Part shown: positions 1-12,085 of the stretch, one piece after another
Numbering within the stretch: position 1 is the stretch's first letter
Layout of the letters: each line of letters opens with the position of its first letter
Origin: Caenorhabditis elegans
Lineage: Eukaryota > Nematoda > Chromadorea > Rhabditida > Rhabditidae
DNA length: 64,000 nucleotides
Reading direction: 5' to 3'
Assembly (NCBI RefSeq): GCF_000002985.6
Contig: NC_003284.9
Coordinates: 7,192,001-7,256,000, forward strand
Program-made: the position numbers and the translations under genes
Notes under the pieces: generated by a model
What the model was told of the DNA's origin: nothing
The model's input: the letters and a program-made list of their open reading frames with translations, nothing else
The model's database searches: none

Positions 1-499
1 TCGTTTGAAATATTCCGGGCGGAGTTCTAGCTGATTTCTACTTGGAGTATCATAGAATTGGAAACGGAACGAAATTGCCATAGTATGAAACTTTTAATTT
101 GTATATACAAATATAATCGACCCATTTAATAGGCCTACTGCGGATTAATTTCAGTGCTCCTTCTAAAGGCAGACAATGAAACAGTTGTGTAGTAAAAACA
201 ATGTTCACAAGACCTGAAACAATTTTCTGAAAATTGTTTGATAATATTGTTCAATAAACATAAAAGATGGTTCACAAAATTAAAACTAAATTAAAAATTA
301 ATAAGAAAACCAGTTGTCACAAACGCATTCGCAACCAAAACCGCTAAACGCTATTCCAACTAAAGTTATAATTGCATTTTTTGCAATTAACTGTTTTACC
401 ACAAAACAAAACAAAATTCCAGTTTAACAAATTATCAAAATTCCAATAAGATCCTTTTTTAAATTAAAAAGGTGAGATTTTTCTAGAGAGTCCGAATAG

Positions 500-1119
500 A
501 AAATGGTAACCAAACCGATGACGATGACAATGGTAATCGGATCAATGCAGAAGTTGTTTTGAAATTATTTTCAAAGTCGTTAATTTTGAGAATATTTGAT
601 TTTTTTTAGAGTATGTACTAGATTTGTTCTCTACCTCAAATGATCAAATTCTTTGACTGCATTAAAACAAAATTTTGGCAAAATTATCGAAAATCTCAGA
701 GAAAATAAACAAACAGTCTATCACATTTCAAATGAAGAGGAAGCCAAATTTGAATATAGACGGTCCGATGAAGAATTTTTTGACAATTTATTTTAACTCG
801 GAATGGTTATTAAATTTGATTTTTTTAAATTTATATTTCCCATTATTTTAATTTTTTAATTTATGAAACTTTTTATGTGAAAAAAAAATTTATGTGTTTT
901 TGATTATAACAGATTTTACGTCAGAAGCCGAACCATCTTTAATAAAAAATTTGAAAAAAAAAATCACTTCTACAATTTTCATTTTTCAAATTTGAGCCAT
1001 CAAAGTCAATTAGGAAAATTAATTCTTTCAATCGTTGCAGTTACAGTGCTATTTCAGGATCTTTGAGAGCTCGCCGTGAGCTTGGTTCTGGAGATTCGCA
1101 GATAAAAATTCATGAGTAA
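500..1119 (+). pseudogene. possible coding relic (three short segments)
   Basis: Three stretches on the + strand read like protein in an otherwise very AT-rich region. The first (about 500-607) has a run of Asp/Asn followed by an INAEVVLKLFSKS-like segment. The second (716-796) follows an ACAG acceptor-like site, is acidic, and ends in EEFFDNLF and a stop. The third (1058-1119) follows ATTTCAG and reads SLRARRELGSGDSQIKIHE before a stop. I could not join them into one frame with good splice sites and recognise no family. They may be the end of a gene that starts outside the window, a decayed gene, or chance. Confidence 0.2.
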
Positions 1120-2164
1120 CCGTTTCAAGACATGGGCTATCAAATGGCATAGGTCTCATATGCAAGTCCGATTGGCATCTTCTGATGGTTCCCTAGTGAG
1201 TTTATTAATTCACAAGAGCATTGTATCGGAATTTTGGCAAACTGTTAAAACGGAATTATATGCTTTGTTCAGTTTTGTTTCAGTGTGTTACACAGTTAAT
1301 TGTTTTAGAAACCATTGCAAGCAATTATAACTTTGGTGTTGAAGTTTAGTTGTGAATGAGTTCGTGACAACTGGTTTTCTTATTAGTGTGTATATTAATC
1401 TTGTAGATCATCTCACATGCTTATTAGGCAGTGGTCATTTCTATTTAATTTTGTTTGAAAGGGTTTTAATTTTTTGATTTTTTTTGTTTTGTTTTAGCGA
1501 ACTCAAATTGAAACTAATCGCCAAATTTTATAATAAGGCCTTTTCAAAACATTTGATCAAACGGAAAAGTTTTTTCAAAAAATAAAATTTTGCAGCGGCT
1601 TAGGCACACGAACATCCGACAGGCGATTCAATTGTATCAAATACTTAGTGCTTCTAGGCAAAATGTAGATTTTAGATATAAATTAAGCCCTTTTTCACAG
1701 TTTGTAACGCCAGGGAAAACATTTTTGAGCAAATTTTGAAAAATCTTATCAGAAAAATGTTTTGATTGGGTTAAAAAAACACCTAGAAACTCTACTCCTC
1801 TTTAATGAAAGCTTGTGTTTCAAACTCTTTTTGTGCTTAAATAAATTTTTATGCAAATTCATAATTTTACCAACTTTTTTCCCACTGAAACATTTCAAAC
1901 ATAATGTCAAGTCGTACAAAATCTTATAACTAACGATTTTCTAATCGTATCTCCTGTTATCGTTATCTTTACAATCGAAGATAAACGGCTGAGAAATTTT
2001 AGGTCCGAGGTACACCACTACGCACAATTGCGGATTTTGCACTATTTGGAGAGTTGAGCCAAAACTGTCTTACTTTTTATGAAACTGTGGAATGTTGTAA
2101 ACAATTGGTGAATATATTTATTGTAAAATTTTTATTTGAAAATCATATTCTTTTGTATCGAATT
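1120..2164. other. intergenic, nothing recognised
   Basis: AT-rich sequence with no convincing coding frame, RNA gene or repeat. Confidence 0.5.
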
Positions 2165-2563
2165 TTGGAATTCCACGTTTGAAAACTGCAAGAGCGCCTT
2201 ATGCTGACGTGTGTTAGTTAGATTGAGAGACTCGCACGGAGTAGACGCAGACACACCACACAGCACAAACAGACGTCGACGTCCGCAATTCTCGTTGGTT
2301 ATCGACTCTTTTGTCCCATTCCACCACCAAAACTTGCCACGATTTGATGTTGCTAGGACATAAAGGTCCAGTGGGAAACTGCAAATTCTTTGTTTTCACT
2401 GGTTTTTTTCCATTTGTTAGTTACTAGCTTGATAATTTAAAAATGAAACGTCTCAAAACTAGTTCACTTGACCTACTTCGAACACCAATTTGTATCGTGC
2501 GTCATATTCCTTGCCGTTGCAATTTCACGTGCACTTTTATGAATTTCATAGATTTTTTTTCAG
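2165..2563 (+). promoter_or_regulatory. dnj-7 upstream region
   Basis: A patch richer in GC than its surroundings lies directly before dnj-7. It holds a UPRE-like TGACGTGT (2205-2212), a 12-bp palindrome GACGTCGACGTC (2272-2283) with two ACGT cores, and a CACGTG E-box near 2527. It ends in a T-run plus CAG at 2561-2563, only 16 bases before the start codon, which is typical of an SL trans-splice acceptor. Its function as a promoter is inferred from position. Confidence 0.5.
2205..2212 (+). promoter_or_regulatory. UPRE-like site
   Basis: TGACGTGT matches the core of the XBP1/ATF6 unfolded-protein-response element (TGACGTG followed by G/A) except for the last base. It sits about 370 bases before the start of an ER co-chaperone gene whose relatives are induced by ER stress. 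Binding is inferred. Confidence 0.4.
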
Positions 2564-2579
2564 ATAATTAACCGACAAA

Positions 2580-5500
2580 ATGACTATATACCAACATTTG
2601 CTAATTCTTTGGTCCAGTTTGTTTGGTGAGTTTTTTTTACATTTCTGGGAATAAATCAATGAAAAAACTTTTTAGCATCGACATTTGCTGGAACAGCCGA
2701 GGAAGTTGCAAAACATTTAGAGTTGGGAAGTCAGTTCTTAGCCAGAGTAAGATTTTTATTCTTATTTTTGAAAATCATACTAATTTTTTCAGGCACAATT
2801 TGCGGATGCGCTCACACAATACCATGCGGCTATTGAACTCGACCCAAAAAGTTATCAGGCAATCTACAGACGGGCCACTACTTATTTGGCAATGGGTCGT
2901 GGAAAGGCAGCGATTGTAGATTTAGAACGTGTCTTAGAGTTGAAACCTGACTTTTATGGAGTAAGTTTGGAACTTTTTTGAATCACTGAGAGTTTCATCA
3001 ATTTTCCGTTATTTGCTTAAACATTTCAATAGATATATATTAGAGTGCAATTTTTCAAAAAAAAAAAACATATTTTAACTTTAGGCCAGAATTCAACGAG
3101 GAAACATTCTTCTCAAACAAGGAGAACTAGAAGCCGCAGAAGCTGATTTTAACATTGTGGTGAGAACTAGTCCCAACTTAGAAAAAAACATAAATAAACT
3201 TTTTTCAGCTAAACCACGACTCATCCAATAACGACGTTCAAGAAAAAACAGCTCTGATTGAGCAGCATCGTCAGCTTCGTCATCAAATCAAATCGGCGTA
3301 TGCAGGAGGAGATTGTGCAACTGTTGAGGAATATATCAATCATATTATTGAGATCCAAGTGTGGGACGCGTCTCTTTACAGAATGCGTGCCAAGTGTTTG
3401 GAAGAACGTGGAGAACTCAAGAAGGCTATCCATGACATGCGAATTGTATCCAAACTGAGCACGGATAGTACGGACACCATGTTTGAGACCTCAAAGCTAT
3501 TATATACAGTTGGAGATTTGGAAGAATCTTTAAAGTGAGTTAAATTTAAAAAATACGAAGCAGAGGTTTTCGAAATTATACGGAAACCAGAGAATTAGCT
3601 TAGCAAACATCTCAGCCAGGTTTTCTCGGCAGCTGAGTTTGGCAACCAAATACTAACTGATTAAGATTATTATATAATAACCAGCCGTGGACCGCACCTC
3701 CGGCGCGGCCCCCGACTTCTGGAGCTAAAAACCATTTTTTCTGAAACTACCGTAATCATACAGTACTCCTACCGTACCACCATTGTACCACTACAGTACC
3801 CCGACTATATCCCTACACTAACCCCAACTCACTATCCCTCCAGAAGCTAAAACTTCGCAGACTACAAAGACTACATAGACTACAAACTATGGACAAACGG
3901 AATAAGCGCTTTGTATATAGTAAATGATTATGATAATTATGATTGATGATTATGATAACTGTATAATAATTCAACTTGTCAAATCAAAAATCATATGGAA
4001 ATGTAGACAAATATTTGATTGATTCAAAATTTTAATTAATTTTCGTTAAAAAATTCAATGAAGACCCCCTAGTGTTTGAAAATGGGTCGGTTACCAAAAA
4101 GGTTCCAAAAACCGGCAACTTTCTTGACTTTAAAAATCACATTTGGCAAGAACCTTTGGAATTCGAACTTTGTACTTAGATTTACAATAATTATAAATTA
4201 TCATCACAAAATCGATAATGTGTGAACTTTTCAGCGTTATCCGAGAATGCCTCAAGCTGAACCCAGATCATAAAAGCTGCTACCCATTCTACAAGAAGCT
4301 TCGAAAAGTTGTCAAATCACTTGGTACGCTTTGAAAACTATGAAAATCTGTTTGAAAGTCTTTTTTACTTTTCAGAATCCATGAAAAAGAAAGTAGAAAA
4401 CAGTGACTGGATGGCTTGCCTCGAGGAAGGCCAAAAGACAATGAAGTTCGACCCGACGCCATCAGTACAACTCAACGTCTTCAGAATAACTAACAGGTGT
4501 CAAAGAGAAGCAGGTCATATCAGTGAAGCTATTGCCGAGTGCAATGAAATCCTTAATGATGACCCATCAGATGCTGATATTCTCTGCGAAAGAGCTGAAG
4601 CACATATCCTCGATGAAGATTATGATTCAGGTAGGATACATACTTTTCTTTAGTTTAACTTTTTAATATCGTTAGATTGTTTTCAGCCATTGAAGATTAT
4701 CAAAAAGCGACTGAAGTTAACCCAGATCATCGAGAGGCCAAGGAAGGTCTTGAGCATGCGAAGCGATTAAAAACGCAGGCCGGAAAAAGAGATTACTACA
4801 AAATTCTTGGTGTAAAACGAAATGCGAGCAAACGCGAAATTACAAAGGCCTACCGAAAACTTGCTCAAAAGTGGCACCCAGACAACTTCTCAGACGAGGA
4901 GGAGAAGAAGAAGGCTGAAAAGAAATTCATTGACATTGCGGCCGCTAAAGAAGTTCTTCAAGACGAAGGTTTGCCACTTTTTCACCTATGTTTTGTGTTA
5001 ATACAAATATTCTCAAAAAAAGTTTAGGCGAAAGAAATGCTAATTGGACTGCTTTGTGTCACCATTTCTTTTCATGGCGTATTGTATCATTTTGATCATC
5101 AATTTTGTTTTGCGATGTATCATCGCCATAGACGTTTTAAAAGCAACAAAGATTGTATTAAAGACAACAATAGTCTAGTCTGTAAATATTACGGTTTTTA
5201 TGTTTTCCAGAGAAACGACGTCAGTTCGATCAAGGAGTTGACCCACTGGACCCTGAGGCTCAGAGACAAGGCGGAGGACATCACGGAGGGTAAGGGATCA
5301 AACGAAAATATCAGTAGACATTTGCGTTTCATCAAAAAGTGAAAGCGGTGTGGCAATTTTGTGAATGTTGTAGTTGATTGTTACCTGTTAAATGTTAAAA
5401 TCGGAATATGAGACATGTTTCGTATTTCTAATAAGCATACTTTACTGAACTTTCAAAAATAACTAGAATTGGAAGTAAGACGTATGTATCAAAGCAATAC

Positions 5501-5818
5501 ATATCTCACAGTGTCTTAGATACTTAGGAATATATTTTTAAAGGACAATCAGTTCCTTAAGTTTGATGTTTTGCGGATCTGGGTGTCTGCTGGTGCTCTG
5601 ACTATGATTTAATATTAGTTAGGTACTATTGAGAAAAATATTTATTACTTCAATTTCCACAGCAATTTATTTTAAATGTTGCTGGAACTAAACCTCAATT
5701 TTTATTATTAAAAAATAATTTAATTTATTTCAGATTTGGTCACGGCTTTCCACACGGATTCCATCATTTTGGCGGCGGTGGCGGTGGCGAACACTCTTTC
5801 AAATTTAACTGGGGATAA
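2580..5818 (+). CDS. dnj-7: ER TPR/J-domain co-chaperone (p58IPK/DNAJC3 type)
   Basis: Ten exons: 2580-2625, 2676-2746, 2793-2960, 3085-3159, 3209-3534, 4235-4323, 4376-4630, 4687-4968, 5211-5289, 5734-5818; 491 residues, close to human DNAJC3. A hydrophobic N terminus (about 1-20) is a signal peptide for the ER lumen. Tandem TPR repeats fill about residues 25-370, with TPR signatures such as [22 protein letters not shown] domain follows at about 378-445 ([21 protein letters not shown], with the HPD triad that stimulates Hsp70). The tail is rich in Gly and His and ends HSFKFNWG. The family binds unfolded clients in the ER lumen and hands them to BiP. No KDEL-type signal is seen, as in the vertebrate protein. 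Start chosen as the first ATG after a trans-splice-like acceptor. The gene name is from memory of C. elegans and agrees with the sequence. Confidence 0.93.
3640..3860. repeat. dispersed-repeat-like block in dnj-7 intron 5
   Basis: The 700-base intron 5 (3535-4234) holds a GC-rich tract (GCCGTGGACCGCACCTCC, about 3684-3701) followed by a run of TACCGTA, TACAGTAC and CCTAC motifs unlike the flanking AT-rich intron. This style is common in dispersed C. elegans repeats. The family name is not known to me. Confidence 0.4.
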
Positions 5819-6300
5819 ATGTGTCATTTCATCATCTTCTGCCAGTATCTTCGTCTCTAGGAACCATCAATAATTATTATCCAACATTTTCTTGTATTCT
5901 TCATTGTGTGACCGGGGTTTAAGACTAGCTCCTTCCAAGACTAGTCGGTGATAATTTATGTAATTTTATTTATCTTTAACTAGAAAAAACAACAAAAACT
6001 GTCTGGGTTTTTTTCTCAACTAAACAGGTTTCAAAATGGTGGAATCTTTTAGCCCATCTCTCATCTGTGGCATCAAGAATGTATCTTCCCGTTTCCTACC
6101 TTTCTCATGTTTTCTCACTTTTTTCCTTTTCAGACGCCCGTTCGTGACACGCATTTTTTGAAAATTTTGTAATCTTGTTCATTGTTTTCTACATTTCTAC
6201 GGCTATTTTGTGTTTGGATAATTTACATATTCTACATCCCACAGACTGAATATGTTGCACTGCTTTAAACTAATAAATACTGTGTAAATTTTTTATGTTC
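5819..6300 (+). terminator. dnj-7 3' UTR with AATAAA
   Basis: Noncoding sequence follows the TAA. A canonical AATAAA at 6272-6277 is the likely polyadenylation signal, giving a 3' UTR near 470 bases. Confidence 0.6.
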
Positions 6301-6713
6301 AAAATCCCTTCCTGATCAACGACAAAACAAATTAAAAACATTTCACGAGTCTGCAATCTACTAAAATAGTTGAACTAGACTCTATTTTCTAATCGTGAAC
6401 ACTGCTGAAAAAAACAACGACAGCAGGTCTGTGTTCAAAACAACCAACCATTTTTTTACTTTCAAAACACTTGTGTTTTTGTCTGAAATCAATTAAAAGT
6501 GATCTATAAAAAATTGTGTTTTCAGTTTTATCGGACTGCTTTAATTCCAACCGAATTGTAAGGGAAGTTATTTGAAAAGTGAACCCAAGTCTTTTTGGAA
6601 AAAAGGTAACTTTTGATAATAAGTTAGCAGTTTTTAGTTAAGAATAAATATAATAAATCAATTAGACGATTGTATACCGCCGCAAGACAAGAATACGAAT
6701 TTTCAGAGATGTA

Positions 6714-7003
6714 CTCGGCAAAACGCTACTCCTAGAGCGCGGACAGGGCGCGACTAATTTACGGGCTCGCGCTCCAGTCACACGTTTTTTGGCGTTCCTT
6801 ACGCGCCACATCCGCGCTCTAATCACGACTGCTCCACGCGCATTCCGAATTTGAAAAATTCTTTCGAAATTCTGTGCGTGCGGCTAGGACGCGATCAGAG
6901 CGCCAACATGGCGCGGAAGGAGCGCAAAAAAACAAGTGACTGGAGCGCGAACCCGTAATCTAGTCGTGCCCCGTCCGCGCTCCAGGAGGAGTAATTTGCC
7001 GAG
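6714..7003. mobile_element. foldback (palindromic) repeat, about 290 bp
   Basis: The left arm begins CTCGGCAAAACGCTACTCC and the right arm, read in reverse complement, begins CTCGGCAAATTACTCCTCC. Both continue with GAGCGCGGAC, then TTACGGG, then CGCGCTCCAGTCAC, over more than 100 bp per arm. The centre (about 6838-6890) is itself an imperfect palindrome around CGAATTTGAAAAATTC. It is far richer in GC than the flanks. No ORF is present, so it would be a nonautonomous element. Confidence 0.8.
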
Positions 7004-7505
7004 TTGGTAGGAATTTGTATTATTCACCTAGCCTAATATTAAAAATATTTTTAAACAAACTTTTTATACAGTCCAGTGCTAACATACCAGATTAAAGATG
7101 AAGTAGCAAACTGTCAAATATTATCTCAGATATCCAAAAAATCCTCTATAGGCCAGATTTCATACTATTTTCATGAAAATTCAATAGTTATGGCTGTTTA
7201 AAAGTAAGAAAAATACCTACATTTAGCTGAAAAGCTCGAATTCTAGAAATTTCACAAATTGGATTGTAAAAAAATTAGCGTTTAGTTAAGTTATTGTATA
7301 TTTGGTTCTTATTCTGCATTTTTGATTCATGGATTTTTTTGGCGAGAAACATCCAAAAGTTGTTTAGGTGTCTATCGACTGTAATCAAAGATAAAACTAA
7401 AGATAAACGATCAGAATACAAAAAAATGTGATTGAATACAAGTCACAACAGTGTTTACAGTGACATTGTGCCAATATGGAAATTGAAAAAAAAATTAGTC
7501 CTATC

Positions 7506-7802
7506 GTGCCAAACTGACCAAATATCATAGTAAAACTTCTCGAACATTTTGTGAAAGACTTTTATTTGCAAACAAGAAGTAGCGATTACTGATTGTTTGT
7601 CACTTTTCGAGAATATCATAGGTTTGTCGCATAGCTTTATCGCATGTTCGAATCACAAAAACGTTTGAATTTTAGTATTTGAAACGTGAGTAGACCATAA
7701 AATTAGAAGATTTTTTTATTGAAGGTTTTCTACTGAGAGACTACTACTTTTTGAAGGAAAAGAGAAAATTCTAAAAAAATTGGAAAGTTTTAATATGCTA
7801 CT
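7506..7802. mobile_element. MITE-like repeat, copy A
   Basis: It starts GTGCCAAACTGACCAAATAT followed by CATAGTAAAAC. The same order of motifs (CAAATATCATAGTAAAA, TTTGCCACTTTT-like, TTCGAAT, GTAGACCATAAAATT, GAGGATATTTT-like) recurs at 24012-24319. The right end (GTTTTAATATGCTAC) is a decayed inverted copy of the left end. No ORF. Confidence 0.6.
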
Positions 7803-7974
7803 TTTTCATTTTTGCAACATAGAAGTATTTTAATACAATTTCCTCCCGGATGTTACTCTACCTTTGATGTCACTTTTTTTGCAAAAAAACTCTCAATTAC
7901 TGGACACGTTCCACGGTATTAACAAAGAGTTACGAAATTAGATTTTTGTTTGTTTTAATACTCGACAGTACACA

Positions 7975-8369
7975 TTTTGATCTACGCGCCGCCAAAATAA
8001 AGAGGCGGACCATCGAACTGTCTACAGCCGAGCCACTGTCCACTGATTTTCCGTATGCGCATCTGCGTTTCACGCTCTCTAACCACACGCATTTCGCCCA
8101 TTTTCCCGCCTATCCAATGACGAGTCACACAACAAAGGACGCGCTTCTTTTCTGTTGCACACACCCTCTTTTGGGGTTGTCTCGGTGATACGTCTTGTCT
8201 TCCTGGAAACTAGACTGTATTTCATGCCCACTCGGGGATATTTAAAGATTGTTGCCTCCACTCTTATACTCAATTTATCATCCTCCTTGCGCCTATACTA
8301 ACCGAAATGTGAATTCATATTTCATCCGTATATTTTTTCCTTGTGTTTGTAATAATTTCTCAGTTTCAG
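7975..8369 (+). promoter_or_regulatory. GK5-type kinase gene upstream region
   Basis: A GC-richer block (about 7985-8240) after a long AT-rich stretch, followed by TTTCAG at 8364-8369, 17 bases before the start codon. Open frames on both strands overlap here but show no family likeness and probably only reflect base composition. Promoter role and trans-splicing are inferred. Confidence 0.4.
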
Positions 8370-8386
8370 CATATTAAATTGACACA

Positions 8387-11300
8387 ATGGCAGACGACAG
8401 TGAAAACTTCGTATTAACAGTTGATATTGGCACCACAACCATCCGATCAGTAGTTTATGACTCAAAATGCAAAGAACGCGGCAGTTATCAAGAAAAGGTA
8501 GAGTTATTAGGTTTCAATTTCTAATCAGTTGGGTCTTATACTTTCTTTCAGGTCAACACTATCTACACGACGAGAAATGATGATGAAGTGCTAGTTGAAA
8601 TTGAGCCGGAGCAATTGTTTCTTCAGTTTTTGCGTGTTATCAAGAAAGCTTGTGAGTTGGTTTCTGGCTCCCTACACCTTGTTAAAATGAGGTGGTGCAA
8701 TCAAGTGATGAGAAAGTACTTAGAGCACGTGGGGTGACCGCTTGGAGACTTTGCTCTTACTTTTCTCGGAATAAAGTGTCATGTGTTCAACTAGGCAGAG
8801 TTTCATATTTTGACAAATTCAATCCTGATTGGTTGAATTTTATTCGACCGTGATGATTAATCTTGATGGCCAATATTATCTAAACTTCTATTGTCTGACC
8901 GAGTGTTTCAAAGATCTTTAAAACTCATTTTAGTCTGACCGGTCACATTTAGTAGTGTGAGAATTTGATCGGGCAAATATAAACCGGTTGGTACTTTCCA
9001 AAAGATCAGCAGCATTTAATGCTGATAAATCAGAAAATGTTGAGAAAAAGTCTTCAGGGTGTTCAGGGGGCCACGCCTAAGTACTTTGATTTGTTGAACT
9101 ATTAGCAGCTGTTCCTCTATTCTACAGTAATGAAGGTCTATCCCTTTTATCAGTTAGCAGCATAGATTAAACAAAACCGGTATGATGATATCCGAATAGA
9201 ACTAGTGTGTAGTTTAATGTGTGGTGAAGTGATACGAAAAGATTGACTTTTTGGTAACTGAAGGTTTTTTTTTCCAGATGAAACACTCCCACCAAATGCA
9301 CACGTTGACGTTGGTCTTTGCACTCAGCGAAACTCAATTGTCCTTTGGAACAAGTGAGAAAACAGTTTAATTATGTGAAAACTGTTATTTATTATATTTC
9401 AGAAGGACACTAAAGGAAGAGACACGTATAATCTGCTGGAACGATAAAAGGGCTAACAACAAATGTCACAACTTGAATAACTCGTTTCTTTTGAAGGCAA
9501 GTGCGCATACTTTCAATGGTATCAATGATTTCTTAATTGTAGGCTCTGAATTTGGCCGGCGGTTTCTTGCACTTTGTTACTAGAAAAAACCGTTTTCTCG
9601 CAGCACAACGCCTCAAATTTCTGGGTGGCATGGTGTCCCATCGACTGATGGTCACTATTGATAGATCTGAAAAGCTGAAGCTAATGAAGGCTGATGGAGA
9701 TCTTTGCTACGGATCTCTAGAAACCTGGCTACTTATGCGGTCTTCAAAATCTAATATACTTTGTGTAGAGGCTTCAAATATTTCTCCTTCAGGAATGTTT
9801 GATCCCTGGATTGTAAGTAATCATCGATGATCCGTTTTTTTGAATTATTGTTTTGCTATTTCAGGGTGCTTACAATACTTTGATCATGAAAATCATTGGG
9901 TTTCCAACAGACATGCTTTTTCCTATCGTTGATTCCAATTTGAAAGACATGAACAAACTTCCTATCATTGATAGTTCTCATATTGGAAAAGAATTTACCA
10001 TATCCTCAATTGTAAGTTAACAACAAGACCTCATTCAGTGATAACATTAATTTTCTAGATTGCTGATCAACAGGCAGCAATGTTTGGATGCGGAACATGG
10101 GAGCGAGGCGATGTGAAGATCACTTTAGGAACTGGTACATTTGTCAATGTTCATACAGGAAAAGTTCCCTATGCTTCAATGTCAGGTAAGGTAGTACTTT
10201 GCCCCGAGTGACAATCTAATCCTTATGAACTGCTGTCGACGTTCTGCGATGCGCAATCAAGGGCGGCGCCGCGATCATCATGTTTTTATTTGGGATATTT
10301 TGGTTGATCACAGAAAACCGCAGTTCTGATACATGTGATTTATGCGGCGACGTGACTTGCAATTCCGACACTGAACTTCCAACCACTATAGTGAACGAAA
10401 TGGGAATTGTTTTAGGTCTATATCCACTCGTTGGATGGAGAATCAACGGGGAGACGGATTTCATTGCCGAGGGAAACGCTCATGACACAGCTGTAATTTT
10501 GCATTGGGCTCAGTCGATTGGACTCTTCAATGATGTGACGGAGACTTCAGACATTGCTCTATCAGTGAATGATTCCAATGGAGTAGTGTTCATCCCAGCA
10601 TTCTGTGGAATTCAAACTCCAATCAATGATGAGACGGCGTGTTCAGGATTTATGTGTATCCGACCTGACACTACAAAAGTACACATGTAAGTTTGCAAAC
10701 AGCGCTATCACCTAAAGTGAGAAAGAGAGAGAGATCACACATTAATCTATGTATTAAGAGACACATACTTCCGCTTACTCAGAAACAATGAGGAAATGTG
10801 GGATATAATTTCCAAACAAGTCCATGTACGTATCTTTGTAGCCTTGCCGTCATTTGAAAATCGTTCCCAATTAGCTGAACTACATTCTTGTTACAAATCA
10901 CAGAAATTTTGTGAAAAAAGAAAAGTCAAAAATTCAAACGTGATGATATGTACAATGGTCTTATTTAGTGATTTGTGATAAAGTTCTGCAATAAAAACGT
11001 TGCGCAAACTATAGTTATTTCATCCTCCATTTGGAATGAAAAATAGGAAACAGTTTTAAACTGGTGTGAGATGTTAGTATTACAGCTAAATAGAACGAAA
11101 CACACAATAATTTTGAAAAAAAAACGAATAATCGTAAACTCACTCAGTCATTTGCTCTCAGTTCCGTTTTTCAGTTTGGGGTATTCTTGCAAATTCTCAG
11201 GCGTTTTGCGTTTTTTACATGCAAATTGCAGATCAAACGACAATCACCTTAATACTTTGTCTTATATTACTTTGTCTTTACAGTCCTGAGCTGTCGTAGA

Positions 11301-11823
11301 TCAGGGAACAATGACTTTTCCAACTACGCCTTGAGTAGTTATTTACTTTTGCAGTGACTTATTCAATCGTATACATATCAAACTTTTAGGGTCCGTGCAA
11401 TTCTGGAGTCAATTGCTTTCCGTGTTTATCAAATCTACGCTGCTGCCGAGTCGGAGGTTAACATTAACAAAAACTCTCCAGTCAGGTATATCCAACAAAA
11501 TCATTCCATATACCTGACTTTCACAAACAATAAATGTTTTCAGAATTTGTGGAGGAGTTTCGAATAACAATTTTATCTGCCAGTGCATTGCTGATCTTTT
11601 GGGACGTAAAGTCGAAAGAATGACTGATTCTGATCACGTTGCTGCTCGCGGTGTTGCTCTTCTGACGGGATTCTCCAGTGGAATATGGACTAAAGAAAAA
11701 CTACGAGAGCTTGTTACAGTTGAAGACATTTTCACACCTAATTATGAATCTAGAAAAGGTCTACTAAAAACCTTTCAAACATGGAAAAAGGCAGTTGATC
11801 GATGTCTTGGTTTTTATCATTGA
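8387..11823 (+). CDS. FGGY carbohydrate kinase, glycerol kinase 5 (GK5) type
   Basis: Ten exons: 8387-8497, 8552-8651, 9278-9353, 9403-9496, 9543-9812, 9865-10011, 10059-10185, 10416-10686, 11390-11485, 11544-11823; 523 residues, near the size of human GK5. Phosphate-binding loop VDIGTTTIRSVVYD at about 11-24; ADQQAAMFG carries the FGGY catalytic Asp; LGTGTFVNVHTG is the second phosphate motif; HMVRAILESIAFR lies in the C-terminal lobe. The match to GK5 is continuous (for example GSLETWLL, PWIGAYNTL, YPLVGWRI, AFCGIQTPIND). GK5 proteins are predicted to phosphorylate glycerol or a related polyol. The usual DGG of the adenine-binding segment reads CGG (RICGGVSNN), so activity is uncertain. The intron after exon 4 uses GC-AG. 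The C. elegans locus is perhaps C55B6.1 (memory, unchecked). Confidence 0.88.
8652..9277 (+). other. intron 2 of the GK5-type gene
   Basis: 626-base intron. Nothing recognisable apart from ordinary AT-rich sequence. Confidence 0.6.
9497..9542 (+). other. GC-AG intron
   Basis: The frame across AAG|GCAAGTGCG ... TTGTAG|GCTCTG requires a GC donor. It joins NNSFLLK to ALNLAGGFLHF with no gap. The only nearby GT (four bases downstream) would shift the frame. The donor otherwise fits the AG|GCAAGT consensus known for GC introns. Confidence 0.8.
10687..11389 (+). other. intron 8 of the GK5-type gene
   Basis: 703-base intron that splits codon ATG (AT|G) in HMVRAILES. A short GAGAGAGAGAG-like tract lies near 10720. 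Otherwise nothing recognised. Confidence 0.6.
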
Positions 11824-12085
11824 TTCTACAACACATAATTACAATTTTTCCGGGTATTGCATACATATCGGTTCAATTATGTGCTCATACAATGTTTTTG
11901 CTATTTTATTTCACTTAATTTTACTTTAATATTTCTGCGATTTTATTTCGTTGTTTACTCTTATTTGTCATATTTGTGTTATCTCCCAGAGACTTGTTAA
12001 TTTTTATTCAATGAAATATTTTTATTTTTATCATAAGAATTTACTTTCGTAAAACAAATAAAAGTACTTGATTCATTGACAATTC
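11824..12085 (+). terminator. GK5-type gene 3' UTR with AATAAA
   Basis: AATAAA at 12057-12062 follows an AT-rich untranslated stretch. It is the likely polyadenylation signal. Confidence 0.5.

Noticed and set aside
7946-8273. Three overlapping open frames upstream of the GK5-type gene
   Set aside because: Both strands are open because of local GC content. No recognisable product or splice logic.
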